A stretch of DNA of 64,000 bases from Montifringilla adamsi. Lineage: Eukaryota; Chordata; Aves; Passeriformes; Passeridae. A program made the position numbers and the translations under genes. This document shows, one piece after another, positions 12,184-26,370 of this stretch. The notes under the pieces are model-generated. The model had not been told where the DNA came from. It did not search any database and saw only the letters and a list, made by a program, of their open reading frames with translations. Numbering within the stretch: position 1 is the first letter of the stretch; every line of letters starts with the position of its first letter. The stretch covers positions 806,001 through 870,000 of the forward strand of contig JAGGNK010003336.1 in the NCBI GenBank assembly GCA_017590115.1, given 5' to 3'.

Positions 12184-15100
12184 ATTACACTGATTACAGA
12201 AAACATCCAGAATTGTTAATGCAAACATTTCTGGCTACTGCAGGACATAACACTCCAAAAGAGACCTGCATGCACTGGAAATTCTTTTGTTTGAACACTT
12301 ATTTTTGAATCTCATAAAACTGGTTTACTAGAAATTTAATTAAGAAAAAACTGGTTTCCTTATTAGAGAAGAGCACTGCTACAGAAAGTTTAATATCCCT
12401 TCCCCAGAAAGGAAGCATGAAAATATAAAGTTACTTCTAAAATGTACCAATATTTATTCAGCTTTATTTGTGACACAGGTCACAGTAACAGTATTTCCCA
12501 GTTATGCCCTAAACCAAAATTAAGTTTTCTATTATTCCAGTCCTTCCCAGGAGCATGGAGCAGGCTATTTCCTTGCTGTTTTATAAATACTGTGTTAACC
12601 TGGCAATTTCTTACACAAGATCTTTCTCCTAACTAGGGAAAGGGCTCCTGCCAACACAAAATGGGGGGTTATAAAACCCTAAAATAGAGCAAGGCCTGTT
12701 GTAGCTGTGTTCCCTGGCAGATGTGCTGGACAGAGGGTGCAGAGCTGAGCTGAAGGCTGTGCTGTCATCCTCAGACCAGGGTCCATCTGGTCCACACGTC
12801 CAACACAACCAGCACAGCGCTCCAGGGAGAACATTTTAATAAACAGCTACAAGTTAATTTTCACCAAGCTGATACTGACACTCTCTTAACACACAGCAAG
12901 TTTCATCTCCACAGTATTAATTGTTACAAATACATAACAGATAAACAGCTCAATCCCAGGCCTTGAGGTCCCTCTCCACTCATGTACCTACACAGTTTAA
13001 AAGGCTGGGACCTTAAAATTCAGCCTTTCAAATGAATGGCATTTCTTCAGCCATTAAAATGAATGGCACTTATAAATTCAGAAAGGACAAAGCCCAGACA
13101 GGACGCAGTAACATCTGATTGACAGGTCACAGGATTCCTTCAAAGCAACCCCTTTAAAATTTGGATTTTAAAGACCCTTAAAAAAAGATTTTGGATTTTA
13201 AAGATCCTTTTTTAGATCCATTGTACCTAAAAAAACCTCAACCAACCAAGAAAAACCCCAAAATTAAATTGACATAGAATGCCATAAACTACTGGCAAAT
13301 TGCCTCAATTTTTGCTTACCTTCTCTGAAAAACAAAACTCACTTCATTTCTCAAGTAAACGTCCCAAGTTTTAACATACAGCCTTTGAACATCTTTTGTC
13401 TCCTAGGCTAGGAAGCCAACTGTCCCCTTCTAGATACTTATTGACTCTGAATAGATCTCATGACTTAATGAAATAAAAAATCAGACCACAGAGAAGAACA
13501 AGAGGCTCCAATACTGTGCAATGACAAAGATTATAGAAGGCAAAAAAATTGCAAATATTTATCTGCTAAGTGAGAATGAAATAAAATTCAGACATCTAAA
13601 TACTGGCAACATCTTACTGTTAATACAGGAATAGCTTATTGCACAGAAACCCTAACTATTTACTTTCACTGATGCCCAGATTGTGCCTCTGTGTATTTCT
13701 AGAACTGAACAGTTTGATCCCCGGCTAACTCAAAAGCCAGATCTCAACACAAAAGCAAGGTACCCACTGCCAGTAGGCCTTGCTTTGGAAGGGTTCACAA
13801 ATCATTCTTCACCAAAAAAACTCAGGATAAATCCACAGAGAAGGCAGTGACAGCTGCCATTCTTTTAAACCCAGGCAGGGCTGAAACAGGAGGGGGAACT
13901 GTGCTCCTGGCTCCCCTCCTGTGTCTGAACGCTCCTGAAGAGCAGCACCCTTTGTCTGCCCAAAACCACATTTCCACCTTCCAGAAAATAGAAACACCAC
14001 AAGCAAACTTAAATCTTACCAGCAATGAAAACAACATAAATCCTGCTTCACCCTGCTGGTTTCCCAGTGATCCAACAGCTCTCCACTTAGGGCTTGGATG
14101 CTGTGAAAATCCTGGAGAAGCCACTCACCTTCACTGTGGGGGAAATAAGCAGCAAGAGTAGAACAAAAGATTCTAGTTGAAAACTGAGTGTTATGAAGTA
14201 GATTATACCTTATTTTGCATTTCAGTGTTGTCTGACAGATAAATAACTGTACATCATTTATCTGGCAGCACTGCTTATCCTGGACACTCCCTGGTCATTC
14301 CCTCCCCAGCTGCATTCAGCACCCTGGTGGGAGCACACATGGCACTGATTTTCCAGCTTGAGCTCCCACATTTTCAGAACACCTTTTTCTTTATAGTTGG
14401 AAATCTCTCCTACTGAAAGCATATTGAAATGCTTGTGGTCAGAAGTGAAAAACAAACTGTTTTCACCCACTCTGCCAAGTGTCCTGGGTTGTTTTGGAAG
14501 CACGCCCATCTAAATCACTCATATTTTTTAGCACATCCAAACTTTCATTACGGATTTTATGCATTTCTAAACTGATAGGGTTAAAAATAAAAAAAAAAAA
14601 ATATAAAAAAGGGAAAAAGTGAAGTAGAAGCCAGAGTCTGTACTTTCAAGGCTCCAGGAAGATTTGACTTTGTAGCAATTCCCCAGCTGTAATTGCCTTA
14701 CCAGACAGTTTAAATCCATTTAGAAAGTTCCATGTTAACTCTGTAGCCTCAAGAGCCTTGTCTCCAGAAATAGCTGCTGTTTGAACTGCAGCTGCGAGAG
14801 GATATTTTAAATCAAGTCTGTGCCTGCTTTTTTACCTGGGGAGGCTGTGTATTGAGATGGGCACTTCAGGGACAGGACAGGGTGCACACAGCTCAAGCCA
14901 GGCCAGCTGGGGCCATGGCTCAGCTGGAAGGCCAGGGAGCTGCCCAGAGTCACCCAAAAGGTGACACAGGAGCCACACACCAAGCCTGTGTACGCTGCAG
15001 TTTAACCCCCATCACTGCAACCAAAGGCGTGGACCTGGAGTTGTTGTTCCCTGTACAACTAAACCACACATGCAATATTTTTAGCCGTCTTTTGATTTGA

Positions 15101-16570
15101 AACTGTGGGTAATTAAATCCTAGTGCAGGTCTAATACTTCAATGTGCTCCCTCTAATCATAATTACCACATTTACAGAGAGCTACTGGCACCAGGCTGTT
15201 ACAACAAGAGATGATTTTGTGTATAACTCCACAAGATAATTGTTTACAAATAAGATTGAAAGCTACAGTTGGTGAACAAGTTCAAGCCCTATTTTGAAGT
15301 CAGTAGGAGAAGGACCAGCCTGGTGCTGCCTGGTGCTGTGAAGCAGGAAAAAGGAAGGTTCAGATCACACACAGCCTGGCCTTTATCATCACACTCCCAG
15401 AACTCTTACACCCTCCCTTGGCATCCTTGATTATTGTGGCATTATTGTGGTGAGGAGAACATAAAGGACATCCTCCACTCAGGAACACTCAGACAAATCA
15501 AAACGATTTTGAAACAAATGTCGTGGTGAGCAAATTCATTCAAGTGGTAGAGCCCAGTTCAGTTTCTTCAATGTTTTTAGAGGGTGATAGACTGGAGGAT
15601 TCCTGTTCCATTGCCAAGCTGTTGCACATATACACCCCCCCAGTGGTTCTGCACGGAGAGCTGCAGCTTGGAGGGACATTTCCTGCAGGACAGCAGCTCC
15701 ACTGGAGAGATCCAGGTTTAAATGCAGCATGAGCTCCCCCCAGAACAGAGGGACTGGGGCTCAGGTCAGCCCAGCACTGAGGTGAGCTAATATCAAAACC
15801 CCATTGTGATTGATCCGTGGCAGGCTTTCAATTTTTCTCCTGAAATCTGGGCTAGGCTGGGCTGCTGCACAGTGGAATTCAGTCAAATCACTCTTGCACA
15901 ATGCTTGCCCACAGCCCATCCAACCCTCAACAGTGCTTCCACTGATTGCAAACGCTGTAATCAATGGCCAAAGCAAATTAAAGAGAGGGATAAAGAGTCA
16001 TCTGCCACCACTTGTATGTTTTTTATCTTCCAAAGGCTTCTAGCAATTAATTTGTTGGAAGTTTTATTGTTATCAAGTGAACACTTTATTTTGTGGGACA
16101 CTGTGGGTAAAAGCTGTAATGCAAACAAACAATGGCTGCTATGCCATAAATCTGCCTCCAAATCTCACTCATGCACTGAGGGTTTAAGATCTCTCTAAAG
16201 TAACATATTTGTTTACTGGTAAGGGGAAAAGGTCCTTCTGTAAGTACTACATACATTGAAAATTTAGACACAGTAAAAATGGCACTTGGCAAAGTATCAT
16301 TAGAAATGCTGTGATCTGTGGTTGCATAATTAAGTGAGAATCATTTAAATGCTTATTGATGAAGGAATATAGAAATAATAGAAGCCACCAGCATGTCCTT
16401 CACTCTCAAGAGTGGCATAAAGTGCAATGAGCTGGAGTACAGCAGTAAGGATGCTCTCCACACACCCCCTGCACCCACTACACTGGTTTGTTTCTTTTTC
16501 CTTCTGATTCACCTCTTTGAATGTTTTTCATCAGCCCTTCACCAGAACTCTCAACAGCCACTGGGTATTC
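12184..16570. other. Unique noncoding sequence, no gene seen
   Basis: This is AT-rich unique DNA. At about 13160-13210 a 14-bp motif TTGGATTTTAAAGA is duplicated about 35 bp apart. Moderately GC-rich patches at 13840-14130 and 14840-15020 carry open frames of about 80-105 codons on both strands without recognisable motifs. About 16000-16400 is rich in ATTA-type motifs. Confidence 0.55.
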
Positions 16571-16690
16571 CAAATCGTGGAATGTCCTGAGCTGGAAGGG
16601 ACCCACAGAGGTCACCAAAATCCAGTTCCTGGGTTAGTGTCACTTCAGAGGCTCCTGCCAACACTGCTGAGGGCAGCCACATCTTCTGCT
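16571..16690 (-). mobile_element. Short CR1 3' remnant, minus strand
   Basis: The plus strand shows AATCGTGGAATGTCCTGAGC, then TGGAAGGGACCCACAGAGGT and a diverged CCAGTTCCTGGG. This matches the reverse complement of a CR1 3' terminus (the 'correct-strand' text would end with the family's GATTC-type tail). Only about 90-120 bp is recognisable. The right boundary is uncertain. Confidence 0.65.
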
Positions 16691-18611
16691 CATGGCCAAA
16701 ATCCTGTCTGGCACCCAATGCTGCCTGTAGGCATGAACAGCACTAAATAAATAGAACAACACAGAAATCTTAGATAGATATCACAGCCATGTGTTCACCT
16801 GGAAATGAGAGACACAGAGATGACTCTGACAGAGTGTTGCTACATCAACCAATCTAAAGTTGGGGAGAAAAGGGGAGTAAAAAATCCTTCTCTCTCAGGA
16901 TGTGACAGTGAGGAGGGAATGCTAACTAGCTGGTATAATCACACCTGCTTTTAACACTCTCTTCCCTTTTAGAGGAAATTATTAACTGCACAGGGCAAGG
17001 CAGAACATCCAGAACGAAGCATGGAATCGAGCAGAGTGGATCTCACAGCACCTGTAAGCAGGTTTGCATTGTTTAAGTAATTATGTTTTGGATGGATATC
17101 GCATAAATAATCTTGAATTTTCATATTTGATCACAGCTGCCACTTCCACAATGCAATTTCCACGTGGATGAAGAGCAAATTCTGACAGGAAAGTGTTGAC
17201 CCTCCTAGGTAATAACGCACTGCTGACTGTGATAACTCCTGTGCTCTGTAAAAAAAGCAACTTGTGTATCAAGGACAACTTAATAACAAAAAAAAACCAA
17301 AAGCCAATGGTTGTGTAAAGAAAATGTTCAGGCATGAGGATAATTGTCCACAGAGCATTACAGCCAAACCAGCAATTTTACCTGGTGCTGCAGCATCCTA
17401 CCTGAAGTTTTTAAAGGACAACTAAAATCTATCTAAAATAAAGAAATGCCAAAAGAGACTTTTTGCATCTGGAAAAAATGTATCAATGCATTTGGCATTA
17501 ATGTCTACACCGTTTAAGACAAATCACCAATAACATCCTTTGAAAAGTGGATTACAACCACAAAAGTGGTCAGGCATTCTGCTCCTGACTTCTGTTTCAA
17601 TAGAAACAAAACAAAGCTCAGTCTTTGCTCCAAGTACACTCTGAATGCATATTGAAATGGTTTCTGTTTCAAAAGGAAAGTGATATTGCAACTTCAGTCC
17701 TTGAAATTTATTTACTAATTCACGTACCCCATAATTAGTGCTCAATGAGAGCAATCTCTTTTCAGACCTAGCACAGAATTAACAACAAGGACTTAATGCA
17801 TAAATTTTCCTACAAAAATTAATAGATTTTGTCCTTTTTCCATTACAGATTGTGGCAAAACTCCAATAATGATGAGCAAACTCCTAATAATATTTAACTG
17901 TCAGATGATTACTATGTTGCAATTCCATTAGTAATTAAAACTAAATGGCACTTAGGTAATGTATTATCTTCTACCTTTCCTAATACCTGCCCTTTCCAAC
18001 CAAGGGTCAAATTAATGTCAGGGTATCTGAAAAATTCTGCAAAATGTGTTTTCTGTCTATTTATCCCTATAACACGTCGGCCAAAGCCCTTAAGCACAAT
18101 GCATCATCTGGGTGAGAACCAGAATAACCTCCAGCCTCAAGAAAATTGATTTAGTGAAAATGAAAGTTCCTGAGCCTCTCCTTTCCCTGCATCTGCTCTT
18201 CCAGCTGAATTCCTGAGCAGCAGGTGCAGGTGGCATCCTGCTCCCCTGGCCCTGGCAAGCACAGCTCAGGTGGAGCCACTCCTGCCTCCCTGCCATGCCT
18301 CTGGCTCAGCTCCTGGCCCTGGGCTCTGCCTGGGGAGCAGCCAAAGCCGGGGTCAGCAGCAGCCAGGGTAACCCAGGCAGGGCAGGGGATGTGCATTTCA
18401 GCCGCTCAGGGCACGCCCGACACAGATCCTTAGCTCTGTGACTCTGCTGATTGAAGCTCCTCTGCAGGGAGGCAGCTGGACTGGGGGGGGAAATGTCACT
18501 GTGCAAAGAGAGGTTCTGCTGTAGCTCCAAGACAATTACAGCATTTCTAACAAACCCCACTGCAGGCCTTTCTGGGGATGAGACCAGGTTCTGGTTCCTA
18601 ATAGTTCATAG

Positions 18612-18661
18612 GTTTTTTTTTTTCTTTTTTCTTTTTTTTCTTTTTTTTGTTTTTTTGTTTT
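18612..18661. repeat. T-rich low-complexity tract
   Basis: About 50 bp is almost entirely T with scattered C and G (TTTC, TTTG interruptions). It lies next to a GATA/AATA-rich patch (about 18668-18715) containing GATAGATAAGATAATAG-like text. Confidence 0.85.
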
Positions 18662-18977
18662 AATCAATAGATAATAAGATAGATAAGATAATAGGTAATA
18701 ACATAATAGACAGTACTCAATAGATATTTCTCAATCTCAGTCCTGCCCAATTAAAGTAATATAATGAAGTATCAGGTTCCTGAGAGCAGTAACAGTGTTA
18801 AGTGACAAACACAATTTTAGCACATGGTCTGCACTTGGTTACTACTCCCTCTCTAGTCCAGCCACTGCCAGTAATTTGTTACTGCACTACTCCCAGCTTA
18901 GCAGAAGCAATACAAGTGAAGTGTCTTATGAAATATGATGCTGTTGCTCATTCTAAACCCCTGTTTTCTTCTTCTTC

Positions 18978-18978
<1 letters not shown>

Positions 18979-19011
<33 letters not shown>

Positions 19012-19049
19012 CTTTTGGGAAAAAAGAAAAGTTGTTTTTTTTTTTTTTT
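18979..19049. repeat. T26 and T15 tracts
   Basis: A T26 run (18979-19004), an A-rich linker and a T15 run (19035-19049) form a 70-bp low-complexity stretch. The linker AAAAAAACTTTTGGGAAAAA is partly self-complementary to the T runs and could form hairpins. Confidence 0.85.
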
Positions 19050-22000
19050 GTAAAAAGCCTTGTAGGAAAATAGAAAGTTGCTTTTTTTGACAATTTATTT
19101 TCAAGACATTTTAGAAGAAAGATGGGAACCCCAGAAAAATTCTGACCTCTCACAGTCCTTGTGTAAGATCTTCTGCTCTGCTGTTGCAACAAACCCCATA
19201 AGGAAATTCCAGGTTTTGGCTATCAGTGCCAAAACCACTGCAACTGGGCCAGTTTAACTGTGCAATGATGCACTCAATGAGTTTGGATATTGAAAGTGTA
19301 AATCAACGTTAATAATCATCACAAGGATTTGAGAGCACAACTTGGCAATAGGGGTTTTAAACCCCTTAAAAATATGTAAGCCCTTAAAAAATATTTATTA
19401 CACACTTTTGAACAAACCAAGTTCCTCTGCAATATATGCCAGGAATGCACATTCTGATGGAGAGCTTTGGATATGTATAATGGGGAAAAAAAATTACATC
19501 GGCACACAAACAAAAAAATAATTTTGAGATTCAAAATCCATTCTGGTGGAGAGTGGAACTGAGTCAGTGGTGTTTTGCTCAGAGAAGATTGGCCCTACCA
19601 GGTAGGACATAATGTTTTGGTTGTACTTTCTCGGGTGACAACAGGAGCCCATTTAGACAGACAATGCTGGAGGCTGATCCTTAACCAAAGGAGTTTCAAA
19701 AATGTGCCCAGGAAAGTACAAGATTAAACTTGTAAACTTGACTCAGCAGACCTTCAGCTAGCACAGATCTGCAGAGCTCCACAGATCAGGAAACAGGTCC
19801 ATGGCTAAACTAAATTGATTTAACTTTCATTTTAAACCTTTACTAGTTAAAGACACTTATAGAAGTGGAGGGTTCTAGCTTACTTTTTTAAAAAGTATTT
19901 TTTGCATTATGCTTTTGTGTATTTGTGTCTAAGTTTTCCTTCTACTTTTTTCTCCCAGGAAATCAAGGAGAACTAAATATAAGCCCAGTGTTGTCTCGTT
20001 CCTTTCCTTTCTTCATTCACTCATTCCTAATTTTATTTAACATCCTGAAATTTGACATGGGACAAAGCATTACAAGAAAATGGAAAAACCCAACACCACA
20101 TTAGGAACCAGAAGAAGAACAGAACTTTGATAATTTCTTTGGTTACTTCCAAATAAATGAGCAAAAGATAAACACACAGCCCTGTAGAGACAGGTCTGCA
20201 TTGAACCTGACAAAAGGCTTTCCTTAGTGATTTGTTATTGTTCCATTTAAAATATTTTAAAAGTTTGACTGCAAGAAGAAGCAATTCCACTTGTGCCAGA
20301 AGTGGTCTCCTCCCACTCGGCCTCTACCGTTATTACTGAGCTCCTGGTAGTTTATAAATTATGAATTGTATTTAAGAATTTGCAGACATGTATTTTCTTT
20401 GTAAAGAGGGAGCAAGAGCTTATTATTTATCCTTTGATGTATGCCCATACAGCACAATGAAATCACAGCCTTTATAATATCCTGTACGTTCCCAGCACTT
20501 GACCCAAATGTATTGAAACAAGCAGTATTATTTGTGCGTGTGAAAAATAATATCTCCCCACATCTCACACCTCTTCTCTTTTCTTGAGGTCTTTTATAGC
20601 TCAAAATAGCCAAGCTTATCTCGCTGCCAGCATCCTCAGCTCATCTCAGTGTTCAGGGAGATAAGATTAGAGGCCTTGATCCTCCTGCTGTTAGAACAAG
20701 ACCTCAATCTCTCACTGTCTCTATTTAATCAGGTTCCTATTTTAGCTGCCACAAAGCTGTCAACAAAAGAAAATAAACTATACCCCATCAAGGGGTTAAA
20801 TTGGATTTCACAATGTGCAAATGCTCGTCCGAACAAAATTCCACCTGCACCCTCCATCAGGCAAATTAGTTCTGACTTTTAATTTATTTCTCTAGGAAAT
20901 GGAAAGGTATGGCATACCCAAAGTCAATAGGGAATAAAGAACGAGGTGTAATCAGCCTGCTCACTAATTCAGAGCCCTCTTCTCTGTCAGCTTTAATAGA
21001 TTTCACACCACACAATTTATAGAATGTAAGATGTATCTTTTCTGGTCCATGCTTTATTTTGGACTTGTCTAGTTAATGGTGCAAACAAGTGACAAGTGAT
21101 GTTTGTTTGATGCAACAGTGCCTGGAGGACACACACACTGCTTGGGCACATTTTGGACACTCTGTTTTGCTACTCCAGACTCTAACAGGACTGGTTTTCA
21201 TCTGGGACAAACTGCAGCACCACAATCCTGTTATGATTTGCTTGACCAGTAATTTATTCAGTTATACCATGTAGATATAAAAAAAACCCCTGTAAATAAT
21301 CACTTGTACCTTAAAGAATATTTTTATTTCTTTGTTTCAAATCATTAATTAGTAGCATGCTACTAAAAATTTTTTTCCTCTTCTTGGATACTGATTATCC
21401 TGTAGATAACAAATAACCATTTCTTATTCTTTCAATATATTCCTCCTGGTTTTCCCTCTCTTTAATATTTCCTTAATTCCACCAGGTCATATCCAAAACC
21501 TGCTTTAATAGGTAACTCTCCTGGAAGAAGCAGAATGGATTGAGGTGAAATATCTCTAAGATAACAAAAGGAGCCTTAGGAAAGTGCTCATCTACCAAAA
21601 AACCTCACTGGCATAGCTGGTCTTGTGGCCCTTTTCAGTTTTTTGTTGGCCCTATAGCAAGGCAGAATTTGATCTGCAGCAGGGGCATTATTAAAACCTA
21701 ATCACAATCATAAAGCCCAAAATAAATCCAAAACTCCCATCTGAAGAAAACCCTTCAAACTCATTAATTTTCTGAACAGCACAGGACATCCAGGTGCTCA
21801 CACAAGGGTAAAGGTCATTTTCTCACTGCACAAAGAGTGGAACACCTCCTGCATCTTCCCCTTCCTCTCCAGTGCCGTGGTAGGGAACGTGTTCTTGCCT
21901 CCAGTGTGTTTATTGCTGTCTAGTTGGACATCTGCTGCCTTGCTGCTAACATCTGTCTACCTATGATCATACAGTGTTAGGCATAATTTTGCCCTTAATA

Positions 22001-25000
22001 GCTTTCCTCGGGTTTTCTCTCTTTACCTCTGGTAGCCTGAATGTTGTGATCTGAAGAATAAAGCTGCTTTATTTTTGGGCTAATTAAGACACTCGGATCC
22101 TCGTAATTGTAAAAGCAATAGATGTGGATTCTGGACAATTTTTAATTTTTTTTTTTGTTTTGCTTCAGGGTCCTTTTTCCACTGTGCAATGAGAATTAAT
22201 CACAAGGATTTTAAAGGTCTTGGGAACACACCACAAAATCAGGGTGAGGAAAAGCAAATTCTCTGAAGGAAGGAAACCAGTGGTGGGATTAAAAGGTAGA
22301 TTACACCCTGCTAACAAATTCCCATGGAAGTTATTCTATTTATCCTCTTATAGCAGCACAGGTCTGTGTTTTCCAGCAGAATGATTATCTGGAAATCAAA
22401 TGCAAGTGCCTGAAGTAAACAAGGACAAACAAACTCCGTGTGGGGAGGACAAGGAGGATGAAGCAGACAGGCAGAGATGTAAATGCACCATGCAGAGGCA
22501 GGTCCCACACAGTTCCCAGCCTTGCTGGGGGACCCTTCTGCACAGGGACCCTTCCCTTCAGCAATGTAGAGACCCAGACTGGGGTCAGAGCTGCATTTCA
22601 CCTCCCTCAGGACAAAAATGCAATTTTTCAGCCAAAAAAAGAGCATTACTGGTACATGGGGAGCAACAGCATGGAAAAAAACAGTGGGATTTGCTATTGG
22701 TATTCAGCAGCTAAAAGATTTGGGACATCTATTGTGCAGGTCTGCACCTCAAACAGCAGTTTTCCAGTTACTCACCAGGAGCTGGACCCTGGGATAGGGA
22801 ACACTGGGATATTCAGAGCTCAGCTGAGGATTCCTGAACCCACAGAAATGTTCTGAATCAGATTCTATTTGAAGATATCCACCAAGGAGATGATCTCAGC
22901 TATCTCACTATGGTTTATTTTGGATAGCTGAGAAATGTGAAGTGCTTGGCCACGAGCCAAATCACATCAAGTTCCCAAGCTTTTGTAATAGAAAAAAAAA
23001 AAAAAGCAAAAAGCAGAAATAGCTTTTGGCCACAGTGTTTTATTTTACCTGAAATGAAAATTCGGTTGTTTGAAATGTATCTAATTTAGATTAGGATGCA
23101 AATTTACAATATACACTCAGCTAAATTTAGTTTATAAATATTTCTTTTAAAATGAAAAATTTAGAGATCCATTAAAACCATGTTTGGCATCAGCAAATAG
23201 TGGGGTTGATTTTTGAAAGGACCATGTTTCATTAAAAAACTGTCAATGTTTTCCCAACTCCAGTCCTATCCCAGACACCCCACACTACTGATCTACTGCT
23301 GATTTCAGGTAATGCTGGAAATATCTATGTGTAGAGTAGGAATTACTGGGATTTTATGGTATGGAAACATAATAGGGAAAAATTACTATTTGCATCCCCA
23401 AATGCAAGTGTTGAAGTCCTCAGTCTCTGGGATTCACTAATCACTGCATCCCAGGCACTTTTTCACTCTGCTGCAAAGCTCAGGTACCCTCCCAGGCTCA
23501 GCAGAGAAGCAATCTGACAGGTACTGCCTAGTTAAATATGAGTTATCATCACCAGCACCACAACATATTATTAAAAGCTCCATAAGCAGTCATGTATTTT
23601 GGAGAGGCACCAACTTCAGACATGGAATACATACAGCAAAAATAAATTAACAGATTGCCTTTTGCTTTATAAATTAAAAGTATTTTGAGAAACAAAAAAC
23701 CTATTCCACCTTAGTGGATTGGCTGAGAGGTAAGCCTCTGAAAAAGATGAGGCTTTAGTTTTGTTTGTGTTAAATATCCAAACATATTCACCAGGAGCCC
23801 AAAGGACTCACCAAACTATCAAGGTACTGCCAGCTCACTCCAAAGCAGGATTGGAGCAATGTTATTAAAAGTGGTAGGACTTCCCACCCACACTGCAGAA
23901 AGCTCCACTGCAAGAGGAGAAAAACACAAATTGCCTGCATACAAGGCTGACCCAGAAAGCTAAATCTTTTCCCCAGGAAAAACAGATAAACTCGTGCTTA
24001 GGTTCCTGTAGTGGCAGTGCAATCAGCTGTTACCTAATAGAGAGTGATGCTGGATCACTGAGTTTTCCCTGGAATTTAACATCTCTGCATGCAGTTCTTT
24101 CAATAAATAACCCAGCCCAGGTGGTAGAATAAAGAAGTCTGATGCAAAAAAAAAATCACACAAACAAACAAACAAAAGCAATCCTTTGATCTCAGTAATA
24201 ACTAGAGAGTCAATCAAACATCCCCAATGCTTTGTCTCACACATCAAGGCTTGAAATGCAGAGTTTGAAGCCAAGGACGGGTCAGTGCACGGAGCCAGCT
24301 GCCAATGCCTGGCACTCCTGACAATGCCTCTGTTCCCAGGACACTGGAAAACAGCCTAAAATGGGTCTAAACTGTGCTCTGCTAATTATGAGCACAGCAG
24401 CCACAGAGCATCAGCCCAACCCCTGTCAGAAAGGGACTGTTGGATAAAGGGAACCACACGCTGTTAGCTCTCCACTCCCCAGCTGTCCAGGAGTGTGTAG
24501 GAACAAAACATTTAATTTCCCAAAAGTTTCACTGAGTGTCAGGGGAAAAACAAATTAGCTATTTTATTACTCTAGGTGAAAAGAACTCTGAGCTCAGACC
24601 CTTCTCTCACCCCCTCACCTCGAGGTAGGTCTCAATTTAAGTGAAATTTCCCAATTTTACACCCCAGGATAACACGGCCCCAGGTATTTAAGGGATTTGG
24701 AAATCAGAAATGTAACAAGTAAACCACAATCCTGTAGCTGTAAATGGGGGCTAAATCCTCAGCCCCACTGTTATGTGCATTTAATCTAACAGGATTTTTA
24801 GAGCTTGGTTATCCACACTCCCACACAGGCATCCCATCAGTCCTTCCAGGATATTTGTTCTGCTCCCCTGAGTCTGGAATCAGCACCACCACCAAGAGGG
24901 GTCTCCTCCTGCACAGCAGTGACTCTCCAGCACCACTTCCAAAGGGAACAAAACTCTCCTTTCCCTGCTTTGGCAGAACACATCTCCCCCAGACTAAAGT

Positions 25001-25747
25001 CCTTGCATTGTCACAGGCAATACTGAGATTAATTCAGTATCTCCTTGCCTGCCATCCCTTTCAAAGGGTTTCCTGGCTGTTTAGCACAGTAACTTTTAGC
25101 AGATTGACACCCCCCGTGTTTAATCTCTGTGCTGCTGTTCATTCAATGGACTGGTGTAATTTCTTCCCAATTCTAAAGGGCAGCACAAAGAAAAGTAATT
25201 TTCCCTGGTAATAAGATATACACACACAGAAGCCAAAAAGGGAAGGCACAAATAAAGCCAGATTATCTTGCAAAGTCTGTGGCTGCTCCTTAATGCTAAT
25301 TTAAGTTCCCATCAATAGGCAGCTCCTACAACATGACACTTCAATACTGATTCACAGCAAATGCAGAAGTGGTAAGCTGAATCATCCAAATGAAATCCTC
25401 ACTATCGGGCAGAGCAAATACAAGAACTCAAGCTCTTTCTCTTTACCACAGGCTTTGCTTTTTATCTGACACATACAGTACAGTTCTGACAAGGACACAC
25501 AATGCACAGGGCCCACCTACCCAGGCTGGCTGCTCCTCTGGCCTGGGGCTGTGAAAACAGCAAAGAATCAGGGTTTGGTTATACAGGCAGTAGTCAGGGA
25601 TTGCACTTTCTGGTGGGGTTTCTGCATTTCTGGTGTGCTTTCAGAAATTTCCATCCCATTTGCTCACTTCTCTGACTGGCCCAAAAGGTCTGAGTGCTCT
25701 TGGTTGGGTAAGGCCACAGAAGGAGCTGATGGGGACCTGGTGACAGA

Positions 25748-26070
25748 GAATTGTGGAATCAGTAAGGTTGGAAAAGACCTCCAAGGTCACTGAGTCCCAC
25801 CTTCAAACAGGCACCACGCTGCCCACCAAACCCCTCCACTCAGTGCCATTTCCACTTGGTTTTGGACGCTTCAAGGGATGGTGACTCCACCACCGCCGCC
25901 CCTGGGGAGCCCCTTCCAGTGCTCAGCCACTCTTTGAATGAAGGAACTTTTCCTTATATCCCAGCTGAGCCTCCCCTGGCACAGCTTGGGGCTGTGCCCT
26001 TTGGTCCTGTCCCTGTTCCCTGGGAGCAGAGTCTGATCCCCACCTCAGCACAGCCTCCTGTGAGCGACAC
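25748..26070 (-). mobile_element. CR1 LINE 3' fragment, minus strand
   Basis: The plus strand begins with the reverse complement of a CR1 3' end: GAATTGTGGAATCAGTAAGG, then TTGGAAAAGACCTCCAAGGT, then CACTGAGTCCCA. It continues with blocks typical of the CR1 3' region: a GGGATGGTGACTCCACCACC box, CTTTTCCTTATATCCCAGCT and GCTTGGGGCTGTGCC. The right end, in diverged sequence after CAGCCTCCTGTGAGCGA, is approximate. It differs in sequence from the 32.3 and 48.1 kb copies but shares their box order. Open frames of 60-150 codons in it come from the repeat. Confidence 0.88.
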
Positions 26071-26344
26071 CTTTGGCACAGAAACTCCTCTCGCCTTCTT
26101 GACAAGCCACCGCGCACATTTATTTTTGCCTTCAGCTGCCCTGGCTGCTCCAGAGACTGAAGCTTCCAGAAGGAAGGCAGGAGTTACCAAATTTTGCTTT
26201 GCCCAAACAAAATTCTCAGCTGTGCTTATAGAACAAAATGAACAACCCTGTTCTGGCTGGTTGACACAAGTGAGGATACACAGCAGCTGGAAGAATATTA
26301 CCCAGTTCTCCTAAGTCTATAAACATCTTACACCATGCCAGGCA

Positions 26345-26370
26345 TTTTTTTTTTTTTTTTTTTTTTTTTT
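26345..26370. repeat. Poly-T tract (26 T)
   Basis: This is an uninterrupted T26. If it were a minus-strand poly-A tail, no AATAAA would precede it within 40 bp, so a retrocopy is not supported. Confidence 0.9.

Larger units (their letters stand above)
16691..25747. other. Long repeat-poor noncoding stretch
   Basis: About 9 kb has no recognisable gene or interspersed repeat. It contains pyrimidine and T tracts (18612-18661, 18979-19004, 19035-19049), a short (ACAA)n near 24161-24176, and a possible LTR 3' end around 22040-22115 where AATAAA is followed by T-rich sequence and CGG/TCG-containing DNA. The largest open frames (22440-22856, 138 codons; 24744-25211, 155 codons) have no recognisable domain or splice context. 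The segment 20350-20620 looks like candidate conserved noncoding DNA. Confidence 0.5.

Noticed and set aside
24744..25211. 155-codon plus-strand open frame
   Set aside because: No recognisable domain, no splice or promoter context, and ordinary composition. A frame this long can occur by chance in 64 kb.
2124..26370. Long A or T tracts as tails of processed pseudogenes
   Set aside because: The sequence on the appropriate side lacks AATAAA and any recognisable transcript at each long tract examined (2124, 3267, 7232, 18979 and 26345).
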